64,000 bases of DNA from Paramesorhizobium salinisoli (GCF_003335045.1 NZ_QOZG01000007.1:62001-126000); one strand, 5' to 3'. Shown: positions 44,117-52,480, numbered from the stretch's first letter. The notes: a model not told the origin generated them from the sequence alone. A program made the numbers and translations.

Positions 44117-44823
44117 CTATTCAGTGGAAATCGCTTCTGCGTCCGCTCGTTCCTCGACAAGGCTGACGTCGCCTTGCTCAGCATGTTTTCTCAACAGCCC
44201 CGCATCCTCCAGCGCCTCGATGTCCGGCAGATCGCGCAGCGTCTCCATGCCGAAGGAGGCGAGAAAGTGCTTGGTCGTCACATAGGTATAGGGCGCACCC
44301 GGCGTCGGGCTGCGCGGTCCGGAGCCTATAAAGCCAGCGCCGCGCAATGCGCCTATCGTGTCGCGGCTCACTTCCTTACCGAAGATTTTTGATAGCTCGC
44401 CGCGGGTCACCGGCTCGAAATATCCCACCGCCATCAGCACCATCGCCTCGAATTCGGACAGCGCCGCGGCGGCCAAGCGGGTCGGCGCAGTGGATGCGCG
44501 AATGGTCTCGCCAAACCGCACCCCGCGTCCGATGCTGCCAGCCGCCGGCGACAGAAACCAGTTCGTAGGGCCGGGAACTGAGTTCCTCCTGAAGATCGTC
44601 AATCAACAGGTCGATGCTGCAATCGCGACCGACGACCCGCGCCAGCGTCTCGCGGGGGGACCGGTTGATCGCAAGCAAAGATCACCGCCTCGACCCGCAG
44701 CATCCATTCCCGCCAGCGCAGTTCCGGCGGCAGGTCCTCCAGTTCCCGGTCATACAGGACATCGTCCTGGGGAATCTTTTTAGTGCTGCGGCGTGGCTGC
44801 GGCGTCGCGCTCGTCCCGGCCAT
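44117..44823 (-). pseudogene. Plasmid-type ScpB-like protein, two frameshifts
   Basis: Three successive frames give a ScpB-like winged-helix protein: MAGTSATPQPRRSTKKIPQD, ELRWREWMLRVEAVIFACDQ, then RETLARVVGRDCSIDLLIDD and LQEELSSRPYELVSVAGGW, then VRFGETIRAS and LSEFEAMVLMAVGYFEPVTR. The slips are near 44685 and 44545. ScpB is a kleisin partner of SMC condensin; this plasmid branch usually accompanies DUF1403, as here. Broken, it cannot act as a partner for a plasmid condensin. Confidence 0.8.
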
Positions 44824-44825
44824 CG

Positions 44826-45345
44826 TCACAGCCCGTAGATCCGAAACGACGATCGACCGGACAGTTCGCGCACGGCGCCTAAACTCTCCAGCCGTTCGAA
44901 CAGCCTCGTCGCGGCCCAACGGGACAGATTGCTGCCGGGCGCCGATGCCGGCACGGCGTCCTCCTCGAGCAGTCTTTGAATGACGGCGTCAGCGCCCTTG
45001 GTGCGGACTTTCGGCGCGGTGGCGAGAAGCGCGTCCGCGCGGCGGGCGATTTCGCCGGCCGACCGCAAAGCGGGACCCGCCCCCTCGACCAGGGCCAGGC
45101 AGACGGCGCGCGGGAAAGCGGCCTCGCCGGGACGGACGCGTCCCCTGACCAACACACACTCTCCAATAGTTGTCCCAGATCGCTGATCGCACGATCGACC
45201 CGCCCATGCCACAGACGCCACTTCGGCCCGTCCGAGCAACCCTCGGAAGACCAGTGTAGGGCTAGCCACCTCAGGCGCGAAGACAACGGACATACGGTCT
45301 TACGAAACATCTGCGCCCAGTAGAGAAGCAGATCTGTCGCTTGGC
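44826..45345 (-). pseudogene. DUF1403-family protein, 5'-truncated and frameshifted
   Basis: [20 protein letters not shown] and [20 protein letters not shown] are in one frame. [20 protein letters not shown] and [16 protein letters not shown] are in another, ending in a winged-helix-like [20 protein letters not shown]. This is the C-terminal half of the plasmid protein DUF1403, whose gene typically precedes scpB by a few bases, as here (2-base gap). The slip is near 45160. The first ~130 residues are missing. Confidence 0.7.
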
Positions 45346-45382
45346 ACGTAATTGGGGCCTTCCGCACTTTGTGTGGTGGCAA

Positions 45383-45609
45383 TTTTGGTCGAGTGGCAGC
45401 ATGCGTGCCCTGTCGTAGACTTTCGGAAACTCTTCAGAAGGGGCTGTCGACGGACACAGTCTGGAATGCGTCCCTTGGGATGAACGGATCGGGATTCAGC
45501 GGCTCAAACTGCACGTGGCCAATGTCGTCAAACCATCCTCGTTGGCCAGCCAGGTGAACCTCTTGCGCTTCGCCCAAAATCTCAACGGCTCCTCGATCGA
45601 ATGCTTACG
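45383..45609. other. Gap with no recognised gene
   Basis: A minus-strand frame (about 45445-45600) is open but has no family match that I can recall. GC content falls at about 45600, which marks the edge of the unusual cassette to the right. Confidence 0.4.
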
Positions 45610-46284
45610 TTAAGATGGCAGGCTGCCGACTACGAACATATTGTTCTGATCATCGAAGTGTACGAACTGCGTGGCGCTGCTCGTGTTGAAATCGAGGATG
45701 AGCGGCGGTTGGGCTGTGATTTGGGATGTGTTGCGCTCGTGCTGACTTTGTGACTGGAAATCGGGGATGATTTGGCTTGGAATTGCCATGCCGAGCTGGA
45801 CACCACCCAGTAAAGTCAACATGATTTCATTGTTGATTTGAAAGCTGCCTTGACCATTATTCAACACCGAGGAAGCGGTTGTGATTGCAGGAGGTTGCAA
45901 TTGTCCGTTGATGTTGAATCCTCTGGCTAATCCTGAGGTGACGGTGCTGTCGGAGCTGTTGGTAAGCTGGATGGTATCAGGTAGGCTGGTTGTACCGGTT
46001 TGATTGATAGTACTGCCATCAAAGGTAAATGTCTGTCCGGATAATGCCGGCGCCTGAGAGTTGATCTGCAAAACTTCATAGGCTTGTAAGCCATATGACG
46101 ATGTATAGACCGATATGGAATCGGTCCAGCTTATGTAGATAGTGCCCACTGCTGAGGTTAAAAGCGCCACAATTTGGTAATCAGCCGTATCTTGAGGCTG
46201 CAAAAGCGCCACGGACATTCCAGTATTCGATATGGTTTGAGACCCCGCCTGGTCAATTTGGATTTCGAGGGAAAAGTCAGTCAT
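45610..46284 (-). CDS. Unknown beta-rich protein, paralog of the 46738 gene product
   Basis: A 224-residue protein of no family that I can name with confidence. It lacks a signal peptide, transmembrane segments and cysteines and is rich in Ser, Thr, Asn, Gln and short hydrophobic beta strands. It aligns with the 207-residue protein at 46738 over most of its length: DQAGSQTISNTGMSVALLQP matches DAAGLSALSASGQSVSIVKQ, ISWTDSISVYTSS matches ITWTEQYSVYSST, and the C-terminal DDQNNMFVV matches NDQQNQFIM. It is the last of three genes on the minus strand. Its ribosome site is weak. Codon usage is less GC-biased than in the flanks. Confidence 0.72.
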   Translation of the reverse strand: MTDFSLEIQIDQAGSQTISNTGMSVALLQPQDTADYQIVALLTSAVGTIYISWTDSISVYTSSYGLQAYEVLQINSQAPALSGQTFTFDGSTINQTGTTSLPDTIQLTNSSDSTVTSGLARGFNINGQLQPPAITTASSVLNNGQGSFQINNEIMLTLLGGVQLGMAIPSQIIPDFQSQSQHERNTSQITAQPPLILDFNTSSATQFVHFDDQNNMFVVGSLPS

Positions 46285-46348
46285 AGTCGCTATCCGGGAC
46301 GAAGCGTTGGAAGTCGAGGTTTCGGGGGCATTTTCCGGTGGTGAATGC

Positions 46349-46393
46349 GTTTGCCCGAAATGCCAAACCGGTCATTCCGGGCAAACGATTTTT
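46349..46393. terminator. Hairpin between the second and third cassette genes
   Basis: GTTTGCCCGAAATG (46349-46362) pairs with CATTCCGGGCAAAC (46373-46386) with one mismatch and a 10-base loop. A T-rich tract (gatttttct) follows on the plus strand, so it is a better terminator for rightward transcription, but as RNA it would also fold in the minus-strand message between the 79-residue and 224-residue genes. Confidence 0.65.
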
Positions 46394-46410
46394 CTATGCA
46401 AGCGTGGCTG

Positions 46411-46650
46411 CTACCAGCTTATTGTCAAATTATCCGGGCCGGGCGTGGCCGTAGTGTTTGTTACTGACACACTCTGACCGTTGATGGGATAGACATCAGC
46501 AACGCCTATTGCCGCCACATGCGCAACGGTTGCTCCGCCATTGATCGAAATGGTGTAGGGCGTAGCCACACCAACTACGTTGAGGTTGTTTGTCACGGTG
46601 TTCGTACCAAGATTAGCAGTATGCCCGCGCGGGATTACTTGATTCGGCAT
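46411..46650 (-). CDS. Unknown 79-residue small protein
   Basis: Starts MPNQVIPRGHTANLGTNTVT with an aaagga ribosome site before the ATG; an earlier in-frame ATG (46680) would place its start within the terminator region. It has no signal peptide, no Cys and one Trp at the C-terminus. The pattern of alternating polar and hydrophobic residues (YTISINGGATVAHVAAIG, VYPINGQSVSVTNTTA) suggests a small beta-sandwich. No family is recognised. It lies between two paralogous genes and is flanked by hairpins on both sides. Confidence 0.65.
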   Translation of the reverse strand: MPNQVIPRGHTANLGTNTVTNNLNVVGVATPYTISINGGATVAHVAAIGVADVYPINGQSVSVTNTTATPGPDNLTISW

Positions 46651-46679
46651 TGTATGTCCTTTCTCGATGGAGTTTTGCA

Positions 46680-46731
46680 AAAAGAAACATCTGCGTCGTT
46701 CAGGAGATATGATTTACTGAACGACGCAGAT
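46680..46731 (-). terminator. Rho-independent terminator after the 207-residue gene
   Basis: On the minus strand ATCTGCGTCGTTCAG and CTGAACGACGCAGAT form a perfect 15-bp stem with a 13-base loop, followed by GTTTCTTTTT. It starts seven bases after the stop of the 46738 gene and would separate its expression from the two genes downstream, unless read-through occurs. Confidence 0.88.
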
Positions 46732-46737
46732 TCGTTG

Positions 46738-47361
46738 CTAGCTCATGATAAATTGGTTCTGCTGATCGTTATACGTGATGCCGGCAGTCGTATTCGTCGT
46801 ATACTGTACGGTCAAAGCGTTGCCGGAGACCTGCGAAATGACGATGCCGTTGTTAGAATAGCTTGACGTAAACACCTGGATAGTTTCGATCGGGGTGAAC
46901 AATGCCGTCTGATTATACAGCACGCCGGCGGCGCATATGGGGGCGGAAACCGTCGTGCCGTTAACGCTGGCCCCTTGAACCAAACCGGCTGTGACCATCG
47001 CCGTCCCACTGATAATAAGACTCGGATCGTTATTGACGATCTGATACTGGGTTGGGCCAACGACCCCAGAAGCACCCGCGTCGAAATAACCGGCAGTGTT
47101 GAGGGTGTAGCTGCTGCCGCCAATTGCAGTGGCTTCTGAGCTGGTAACAATCACTGCTCCTGACTGGGCGTTGGTTGTGGAGGAATAGACAGAATATTGT
47201 TCCGTCCATGTGATGCTGTTGGCCATTTGTGGTGTAAAGGTGATCCATGCGGTGGGCTTGCCACCTGCGGACTGCTTGACAATAGAAACGCTTTGGCCCG
47301 AGGCACTAAGTGCACTTAGTCCGGCTGCGTCAAACGTGATGTCTAGTTCGTAGCTTGGCAT
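46738..47361 (-). CDS. Unknown beta-rich protein, first cassette gene
   Basis: A 207-residue acidic protein (MPSYELDITFDAAGLSALSA...) without a signal peptide or membrane segment and with one Cys. Its composition (Ser, Thr, Ala, Val, Asn, Gln) and regular strand pattern suggest a beta-sandwich or prism. It is paralogous to the 224-residue protein encoded at 45610. A gagg ribosome site precedes the ATG and a strong terminator follows the stop. The AraC-type regulator gene lies 191 bases upstream on the same strand and is the probable controller. Function unknown; a secreted toxin, lectin-like or inclusion-forming role would be speculation. Confidence 0.72.
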   Translation of the reverse strand: MPSYELDITFDAAGLSALSASGQSVSIVKQSAGGKPTAWITFTPQMANSITWTEQYSVYSSTTNAQSGAVIVTSSEATAIGGSSYTLNTAGYFDAGASGVVGPTQYQIVNNDPSLIISGTAMVTAGLVQGASVNGTTVSAPICAAGVLYNQTALFTPIETIQVFTSSYSNNGIVISQVSGNALTVQYTTNTTAGITYNDQQNQFIMS

Positions 47362-47523
47362 TTTTGCGTTCCTCTACGGGCACCCAACGGCACCCCTCCG
47401 TGTTGATCGGGTTTGCTTCGATGAGGTTTTTCGTCAAGATTCCGGACAATTACATTTGTGATCTCATGCAATGTATGGATTTGCGCTTTCAGAAGACAAC
47501 CTCGAGTACATGGTACTCGGGTG

Positions 47524-47592
47524 AACATTTATGTTCTTCTGCGCCATTCACATTAACTTTTGCGCGGTTCAGTCTTTCTGTAATGATGGGGT
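47524..47592 (-). repeat. Diverged repeat at the 3' end of the AraC gene (copy A)
   Basis: Bases coding for the last residues of the AraC protein and the following ~35 bases (core CGCAAAAGTTAA) recur, diverged but clearly alignable, at 48381-48447 upstream of the gene. The similarity extends past the stop codon, so it reflects duplication of a DNA segment rather than just a shared protein motif. Confidence 0.6.
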
Positions 47593-48308
47593 GTCATACC
47601 AAAATGTCGCCGGAAAGCCGTCGCGAAGTTGCTAGGTAAATCATAGCCGAAATCTGCTGCGATCACGCTGACGGGTGTATTTGTTAGTCTCAATTGACGC
47701 GCAGCACCCTCCAGGCGCACCTTCCGTTGCCACGCCGAGGGCGGCAGGCCCATTTCCCGTTTGAACATCGCGTTCAGTGTGTTGTGATTGGTGTTAAACA
47801 TCTGCGCCAGCGCCCGTACTGAAATGTCTTCAGCAATATTGCCGACCATGTGGGCACAGCATCTCTCTACCAAGACGACACGCGAGTACCGATAATGTGG
47901 GTCTTTAAGCGACTGGGCCCGACATTGCGCCAAAATGCGCGCATACAGTTCCGATGCTAAAACTGGCCAGCTTAAGTAGTCCGCAAATCCAATCATGAAT
48001 GCGTCGTGCCGATTACTGGGCTCAGGCTCAATGAGCGCGATGTTGGAATAGGCAGCGCTGAGTTGCGGAAGGTGAGCGTTGTTGAGATCGGGAAAGTGGC
48101 GGCGGCAGTCGAAAATGACGATCTGCTTGTCCGCTACCTCGCTGTCAGGCTTGGTCTCAACAATATCGAGCTTTGTCGTGCTACGGATATTGTGACGTAG
48201 TAGCTCATCGAGACCCATATCCTCTGACTGGACCATGAGTTGAAAGGTTTCTAGCCCGCGATGGGTCGTCGTGCGAAAGAAAGCGATATGACGAAAAACG
48301 CCCCCCAA
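47553..48308 (-). CDS. AraC-family regulator with a receiver-like N-terminal domain
   Basis: 251 residues. The C-terminal 110 form an AraC double helix-turn-helix (ISVRALAQMFNTNHNTLNAM, VIAADFGYDLPSNFATAFRR, HFGMTPHHYRK). The N-terminal part follows the order of a response-regulator receiver (QIVIFDCRR, then YSNIALIEP, then GFADYLSWPVLASELYARIL) but the usual acidic cluster and Lys are not conserved, so it may bind a ligand or partner instead of being phosphorylated. The true start may be 48308 or the ATG at 48236. It is upstream of, and collinear with, three unknown genes that it probably regulates. Confidence 0.82.
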   Translation of the reverse strand: MGGVFRHIAFFRTTTHRGLETFQLMVQSEDMGLDELLRHNIRSTTKLDIVETKPDSEVADKQIVIFDCRRHFPDLNNAHLPQLSAAYSNIALIEPEPSNRHDAFMIGFADYLSWPVLASELYARILAQCRAQSLKDPHYRYSRVVLVERCCAHMVGNIAEDISVRALAQMFNTNHNTLNAMFKREMGLPPSAWQRKVRLEGAARQLRLTNTPVSVIAADFGYDLPSNFATAFRRHFGMTPHHYRKTEPRKS

Positions 48309-48380
48309 TATCTACAGGAATTCCCATGCCGAGTGCAGGTTTTCTATAGAGCAACTTAGGGTTAAGGTAGTTGCCTGAGA

Positions 48381-48447
48381 GGTTAGATTCTTTTGCGCCT
48401 AGCATCTTAACTTTTGCGGGATTCATCTTCTCGGCAATCATAGGATC
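48381..48447 (-). repeat. Remnant of a second AraC-gene 3' end (copy B)
   Basis: Minus-strand sequence with core CGCAAAAGTTAA aligns with the 3' end of the intact AraC gene and its downstream bases (47524-47592). The coding part is broken. It suggests that two related regulator genes once lay in tandem and that one was lost when Tn3-type sequence joined at about 48447. Confidence 0.55.
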
Positions 48448-48490
48448 GTCTCGACGAAACTGGCCCGTGCGCTCCAGGGATTTGGGAGGC

Positions 48491-48590
48491 CTGATCAAGA
48501 CGCTTTCTCTGCTGCGCTTCATCGACGACGAGCACTATCGCTGGCGCATTCTTATCCAGCTCAACCGCGGCAAAAGCCGCCACAGGCTAC
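48491..48590 (+). pseudogene. Tn3-family transposase (TnpA) relic
   Basis: The frame LIKTLSLLRFIDDEHYRWRI followed by LIQLNRGKSRHRL matches the C-terminal region of Tn3-type transposases (LIKTLFILRYIDDEELRRRV type). Only about 33 codons remain. It marks the right border of the lower-GC cassette. Confidence 0.7.
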
Positions 48591-48597
48591 CTCCTGC

Positions 48598-48767
48598 GCC
48601 GCGCTGTCGTCCGCTCCGGCGAGATTTTCGACGACAAAACACTGTTGAGCTGGGTGAAGGGCACCAAGGTGCCGCGCAGCGTCGAAAGTTTCGAGATCCT
48701 GAAACGGATCGAACATCGATACAGGCTTCCCGAGACCGGTAATTTCTCTTGGGTCGATACGGGTTGT
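48598..48767 (+). pseudogene. Integrase- or phage-protein-like fragment
   Basis: One frame reads RAVVRSGEIFDDKTLLSWVK and VPRSVESFEILKRIEHRYRL and ends at a stop near 48768. The pattern resembles the N-terminal arm-type region of rhizobial tyrosine recombinases, but the match is weak and short. It may be another family. Confidence 0.35.
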
Positions 48768-49537
48768 TAGGCCGACGTGGTCCATCAGCGTCGCTTTGTT
48801 CGGAGGGAAAGCGATAGCGGTGGAATGGACGATCACGATCGAGGGCAGGAACGAATTTGGCGACACGTGCCGGAAGGAGGCCCGCATCGACAAGAGTTGG
48901 GAGACCGCGCGAGGCGATCTGGACTTTTAGCGGGCGAGGGGGTGTAACCATCCCTTGACCTCATGGGCGTCCAGTCAGTCGACGGTAATGCCCTGATGCA
49001 AAAGGTCGACGAAATCCTGTATTACACCAATGAACTCTCACAACCAGACAGCTAACCATTTGTTAACCACAGAAATTGAGGAAGAACCAAACGAACTACA
49101 AAGCGGCACTTTAATGCATGCCGATTTCGCCCTTGCGCTCATGAGGTTGAGCTTAAGCCGGCGCCTGCCGGCGCTTCTTCTCGTCGCGCTTTTGCAGCCA
49201 TAAAAATGAGACGAGCCATATTTCATGTTTCATGGCGTTCTGCGCCTAAGCAGCGGGCTGCACACCCCTTGACGTCACGCGCGACGCTGCTAAGTAAAAA
49301 GTGCTCCCGCCTTCCAGACATCGAAACGCGGGATGAACATTGGTGCCGGGCCCCTCTGGCGAGAGTTTTACGGCGCTCTCGTGATGTCGGTACCGCCAGC
49401 AAATCAGCCGGCGGATTAGCTACTATGAAAACTGATCTCATGCCTGAAGCATGTGCCCTTTCGGCCGTGCGGTATTTCGTTGCGAGACCACATTCCCATA
49501 CGGAATCTTCTGTCGCTCGTTCGAAGGAGACCCAACG
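48768..49537. other. Gap upstream of the TerC-like gene, no recognised gene
   Basis: Bases 48770-48930 contain a protein-like plus-strand frame (ISVALFGGKAIAVEWTITIE) without a start. The rest is AT-richer and carries a palindrome-like agccggcgcctgccggcgct near 49160. TerC/YkoY genes elsewhere can have a manganese riboswitch (yybP-ykoY); I looked for its conserved loops here and did not find them. Confidence 0.4.
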
Positions 49538-50614
49538 ATGAATCTTGGTTATTTCAAATGGGCCTTCATTGTCACGGCGGCCGGGCTGGTGCTCGGCGCT
49601 TGGCTCGGATGGCAGTCGAGCGGCACGCTCGGTGGAATGGCCACCGTCTTCTTCATCTGCGCCGTGCTCGCGGTGCTTGAAATCTCGCTGTCCTTCGACA
49701 ACGCCATCGTCAATGCCAACAAGCTCAAGGACATGACCCCGGTCTGGCAGCAACGCTTCCTGACATGGGGCATCCTCATCGCAGTCTTCGGCATGCGCAT
49801 CGTCTTTCCCCTGCTGATCGTCGTTGTCGCCGCCGGTATCGGCCCCATCGATGCGATCGTTCTTGCTGCGGCAAAGCCCGAGGAATACGCCCGCATCATG
49901 CATGAGGCGCATCTGCCGATCGCTGCCTTCGGCGGCACCTTCCTGATGATGGTGGGGCTCAGCTATTTCTTCGATCATGAGAAGGACGTGCACTGGATCG
50001 AGTGGCTTGAAAGCAAGATGGCCCGTTTCGCGACCATCAAGGGTATCGAGATCGCTTTTGTGCTTATCCTAATTTTCGGCGTCTCGTCACTGCTTCCTCC
50101 AGCCGAAGCTCAAACCTTCGTCTACTCGGGCATCTATGGGCTTTTAACATTCCTGCTGGTCGAAATCATCGGCGGCTTGCTTGATGCCTCGCAGCAAACG
50201 ATGAGCGCGGCGGCCAAGGGCGGCTTCGGCGCCTTCCTCTATCTGGAAGTGCTTGATGCCAGCTTCTCCTTTGACGGCGTCATCGGCGCGTTCGCTCTGA
50301 CGCAGAACCTCTTCATTATTGCGATCGGCCTCGGTATCGGCGCAATGTATGTGCGCTCGATGACGATCATGCTGGTGGAAAAGGGCACGCTCAATGAATA
50401 CCGATACCTAGAGCATGGTGCGTTTTATGCGATCCTGATCCTTTCGGTCGTCATGTACTTCCAGACATTGATCCATATCCCAGAGGTGATCACCGGCCTA
50501 GGTGGCGCAGCGCTGATCGGCATCTCACTATGGTCATCCATCCGCCACAACAAGCGGGAACGCGCTGCGGAAATCAAGGCGGATGCCGAAAGTCCTCTGC
50601 GCGTCGAGGCATAA
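49538..50614 (+). CDS. TerC-family membrane protein (DUF475)
   Basis: This is a 358-residue integral membrane protein with about nine hydrophobic helices. Family motifs include VLEISLSFDNAIVNANKLKD near residue 45 and the repeat-related LEVLDASFSFDGVIGAFALT near residue 238, each with the Asp-Asn/Asp pair thought to bind metal. TerC-type proteins export Mn2+ or take part in tellurite resistance or envelope protein metallation. The start has a gaaggaga ribosome site; an upstream in-frame ATG (49451) is not plausible. No ter genes are nearby. Confidence 0.9.
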   Translation: MNLGYFKWAFIVTAAGLVLGAWLGWQSSGTLGGMATVFFICAVLAVLEISLSFDNAIVNANKLKDMTPVWQQRFLTWGILIAVFGMRIVFPLLIVVVAAGIGPIDAIVLAAAKPEEYARIMHEAHLPIAAFGGTFLMMVGLSYFFDHEKDVHWIEWLESKMARFATIKGIEIAFVLILIFGVSSLLPPAEAQTFVYSGIYGLLTFLLVEIIGGLLDASQQTMSAAAKGGFGAFLYLEVLDASFSFDGVIGAFALTQNLFIIAIGLGIGAMYVRSMTIMLVEKGTLNEYRYLEHGAFYAILILSVVMYFQTLIHIPEVITGLGGAALIGISLWSSIRHNKRERAAEIKADAESPLRVEA

Positions 50615-50689
50615 TTCGACCGATATATGACAAGCCACGGGCCACGCGCTTTGCGCCCGGCCCGTGGGTGCACGCTGGTGTAGGCTTAT

Positions 50690-51138
50690 CCCGATTCCCA
50701 CCGGACTCTGGCGCTGTGGCGTGCGTCTCTCACTCCCCATGCGCTCGAGATATGGCAGGTCTTCCGCCTTGAATTCACGGGCAATGACATCGATACGCGC
50801 GATCGCACGATCTCGGGAAACACGAAGATGGTGTTCGAGGGCCTTGGCGGCGTCACGGTTCCTGCCATTTTCAAGCCGTTCGACGATTTAGAGGTGCTCA
50901 GGCAAAAAGGGCTCCGCCTCAAAAAACTGCGGCGTCCATCGGTAGAGAAATGGTGGGCGACGAGCAATGACTGGTGCAGCATGATCGCCTGCATCACTGT
51001 GTGGTTGCCGCAGTGGCCAAGCATTGCGACATGCATTTCTTCCTCCAGTCTGTCGAGCGTATCCGCTACGATCCGGCCACCATTGGCGATGGTATTTTCA
51101 AGATGCTCACGTATCCCGGTTTTGATTAGTGTGTACAC
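50690..51138 (-). pseudogene. GntR/FCD regulator remnant, frameshifted
   Basis: The 5' piece has TLDRLEEEMHVAMLGHCGNH and TVMQAIMLHQSLLVAHHF. Further left in another frame come NRDAAKALEHHLRVSRDRAI and REFKAEDLPYLERM. These are successive parts of an FCD ligand-binding domain. The winged helix at the N-terminus is missing, and at least one frameshift occurs near 50930. It is divergent from the SDR-Ldh-TRAP remnants and was probably their regulator. Confidence 0.65.
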
Positions 51139-51182
51139 AAGACGTTTGGTTGTTGAAACTGATGGGAGAATTTTGAAAACAT

Positions 51183-51392
51183 GTCTGACCGACTTTCGGG
51201 CAAGTGCGCATTTGTAACGGGCGCTGACAAGGCAATGGGCGCGCGATCGTGACCGCCGCCTTCAGGACCATTCGCGCCCCGCGGCTCGGAACGGTGAAGG
51301 AAATGGCGGCTGTCGCAGTTTACCTCGCCAGCGACGAATCCGCTTTCACGGCCGGACAACTTCTCGTGGTTGATGGAGGACGGACATTATGA
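51183..51392 (+). pseudogene. SDR oxidoreductase with large internal deletion
   Basis: The gene keeps its start (MSDRLSGKCAFVTGADKAMG) and its end (MAAVAVYLASDESAFTAGQL, LVVDGGRTL) but only 210 of about 750 bases remain, so the catalytic Tyr/Lys part is gone. Its stop overlaps the start of the ldh gene (TATGA), which shows that it was the first gene of this operon. Confidence 0.78.
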
Positions 51393-52480
51393 ATGCGATG
51401 AAGCATAATTCCACGCCTCGGAAAGCCACTATCGTGGCTCTGAACGACTTCTGCCGGGCGGTGCTCTTGGCGGCGGGCGCCGATGCGGCGACAGCCGACG
51501 CCGTTACCCGGGCGATGCTGCACGGCTCGAGGCTCGGCATAGACAGCCATGGCGTGCGGCTGCTGCATCATTATGTGACCGTTTTGACCGAGGGCCGGGT
51601 CAATCCTCGTCCACAGATGCAATTGTCCGCTGCCTTCGGTGCAGTTGCGTCACTCGACGCCAATGACGGCCATGGCGCGCTTGCGGCTTACCGTGCCATG
51701 GAGCACGCGGTGCAGCTTGCCGGGCAATTCGGCATAGGGGCTGTCGCGATCCGCAACTCGTCGCATTTCGGACCGGCGGGTGCATTCGCAATAGCTGCGG
51801 CCGATGCAGGCCATATTGGCCTTGCCGTCTGCAATTCCGACAGCTTCGTGCGGCTGCATGACGGCGCGCAGCGTTTTCACGGGACCAATCCGATCGCCTG
51901 CGCCGTGCCGGTTCCGCAAAGTCGCCCCTGGCTTCTCGACATGGCGACGAGCGCGATCCCCTATAACCGTGTCCAGCTCTATAAAAGCATCGGGCAAAAG
52001 CTGCCCGACGGCGTCGCCTCCACGGCAGGCGGTGAGGATACCAACGACCCGCAAAGCGTTGAAATGCTGGCGCCACTTGGTGGCGCATTCGGTTTCAAGG
52101 GTTCGGGGCTTGCCGGTCTCGTCGAAATCCTCAGCGCCGTCCTCAGCGGCATGAAGCTGAGCTTCGACATCGCGCCGATGGCAGGGCCCGATCTGAGCAC
52201 GCCGCGCGGTATGGGCGCGTTTGTGCTTGCGATTCGCCCCGATGCCTTTGCCGACAGGGAGACGTTCCAGAATGGCATGCGGCGGTATGTCGAAACATTG
52301 CGCAATTCGCCTGCACGGGCTGGCGCAAGCGTGCTTGCCCCGGGCGATCGCGAATGGGCGAAAGCTGATCGGCGCGAGGCCGGCGGCATTCCCATCGATC
52401 CTGAAACCGAACGGGTCTTTCGTGAACTGTCGCAGCAGTTCGGTCTCTCCCTGCCCTTTGCCGGACATAGAGCGGAATAG
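51389..52480 (+). CDS. Ldh-family (malate/L-lactate/ureidoglycolate-type) dehydrogenase
   Basis: This is a 363-residue NAD(P)-dependent oxidoreductase of the Ldh/ComC/YiaK group. Conserved parts are RLGIDSHGVRLLHHYV (His in the SHG motif), AIRNSSHFGPAGAFAIAAAD, HGTNPIACAVP and GAFGFKGSGLAGLVEIL. It reduces 2-oxoacids or oxidises 2-hydroxyacids, including sugar acids and imino acids. It is the only intact gene of a unit with decayed GntR, SDR and TRAP genes. Its start overlaps the SDR stop. Confidence 0.9.
   Translation: MNAMKHNSTPRKATIVALNDFCRAVLLAAGADAATADAVTRAMLHGSRLGIDSHGVRLLHHYVTVLTEGRVNPRPQMQLSAAFGAVASLDANDGHGALAAYRAMEHAVQLAGQFGIGAVAIRNSSHFGPAGAFAIAAADAGHIGLAVCNSDSFVRLHDGAQRFHGTNPIACAVPVPQSRPWLLDMATSAIPYNRVQLYKSIGQKLPDGVASTAGGEDTNDPQSVEMLAPLGGAFGFKGSGLAGLVEILSAVLSGMKLSFDIAPMAGPDLSTPRGMGAFVLAIRPDAFADRETFQNGMRRYVETLRNSPARAGASVLAPGDREWAKADRREAGGIPIDPETERVFRELSQQFGLSLPFAGHRAE

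Noticed and set aside
49230-49537. Possible yybP-ykoY manganese riboswitch before the TerC-like gene
   Set aside because: The conserved loop sequences of that RNA were not found by eye; the hairpins seen are ordinary GC-rich palindromes.
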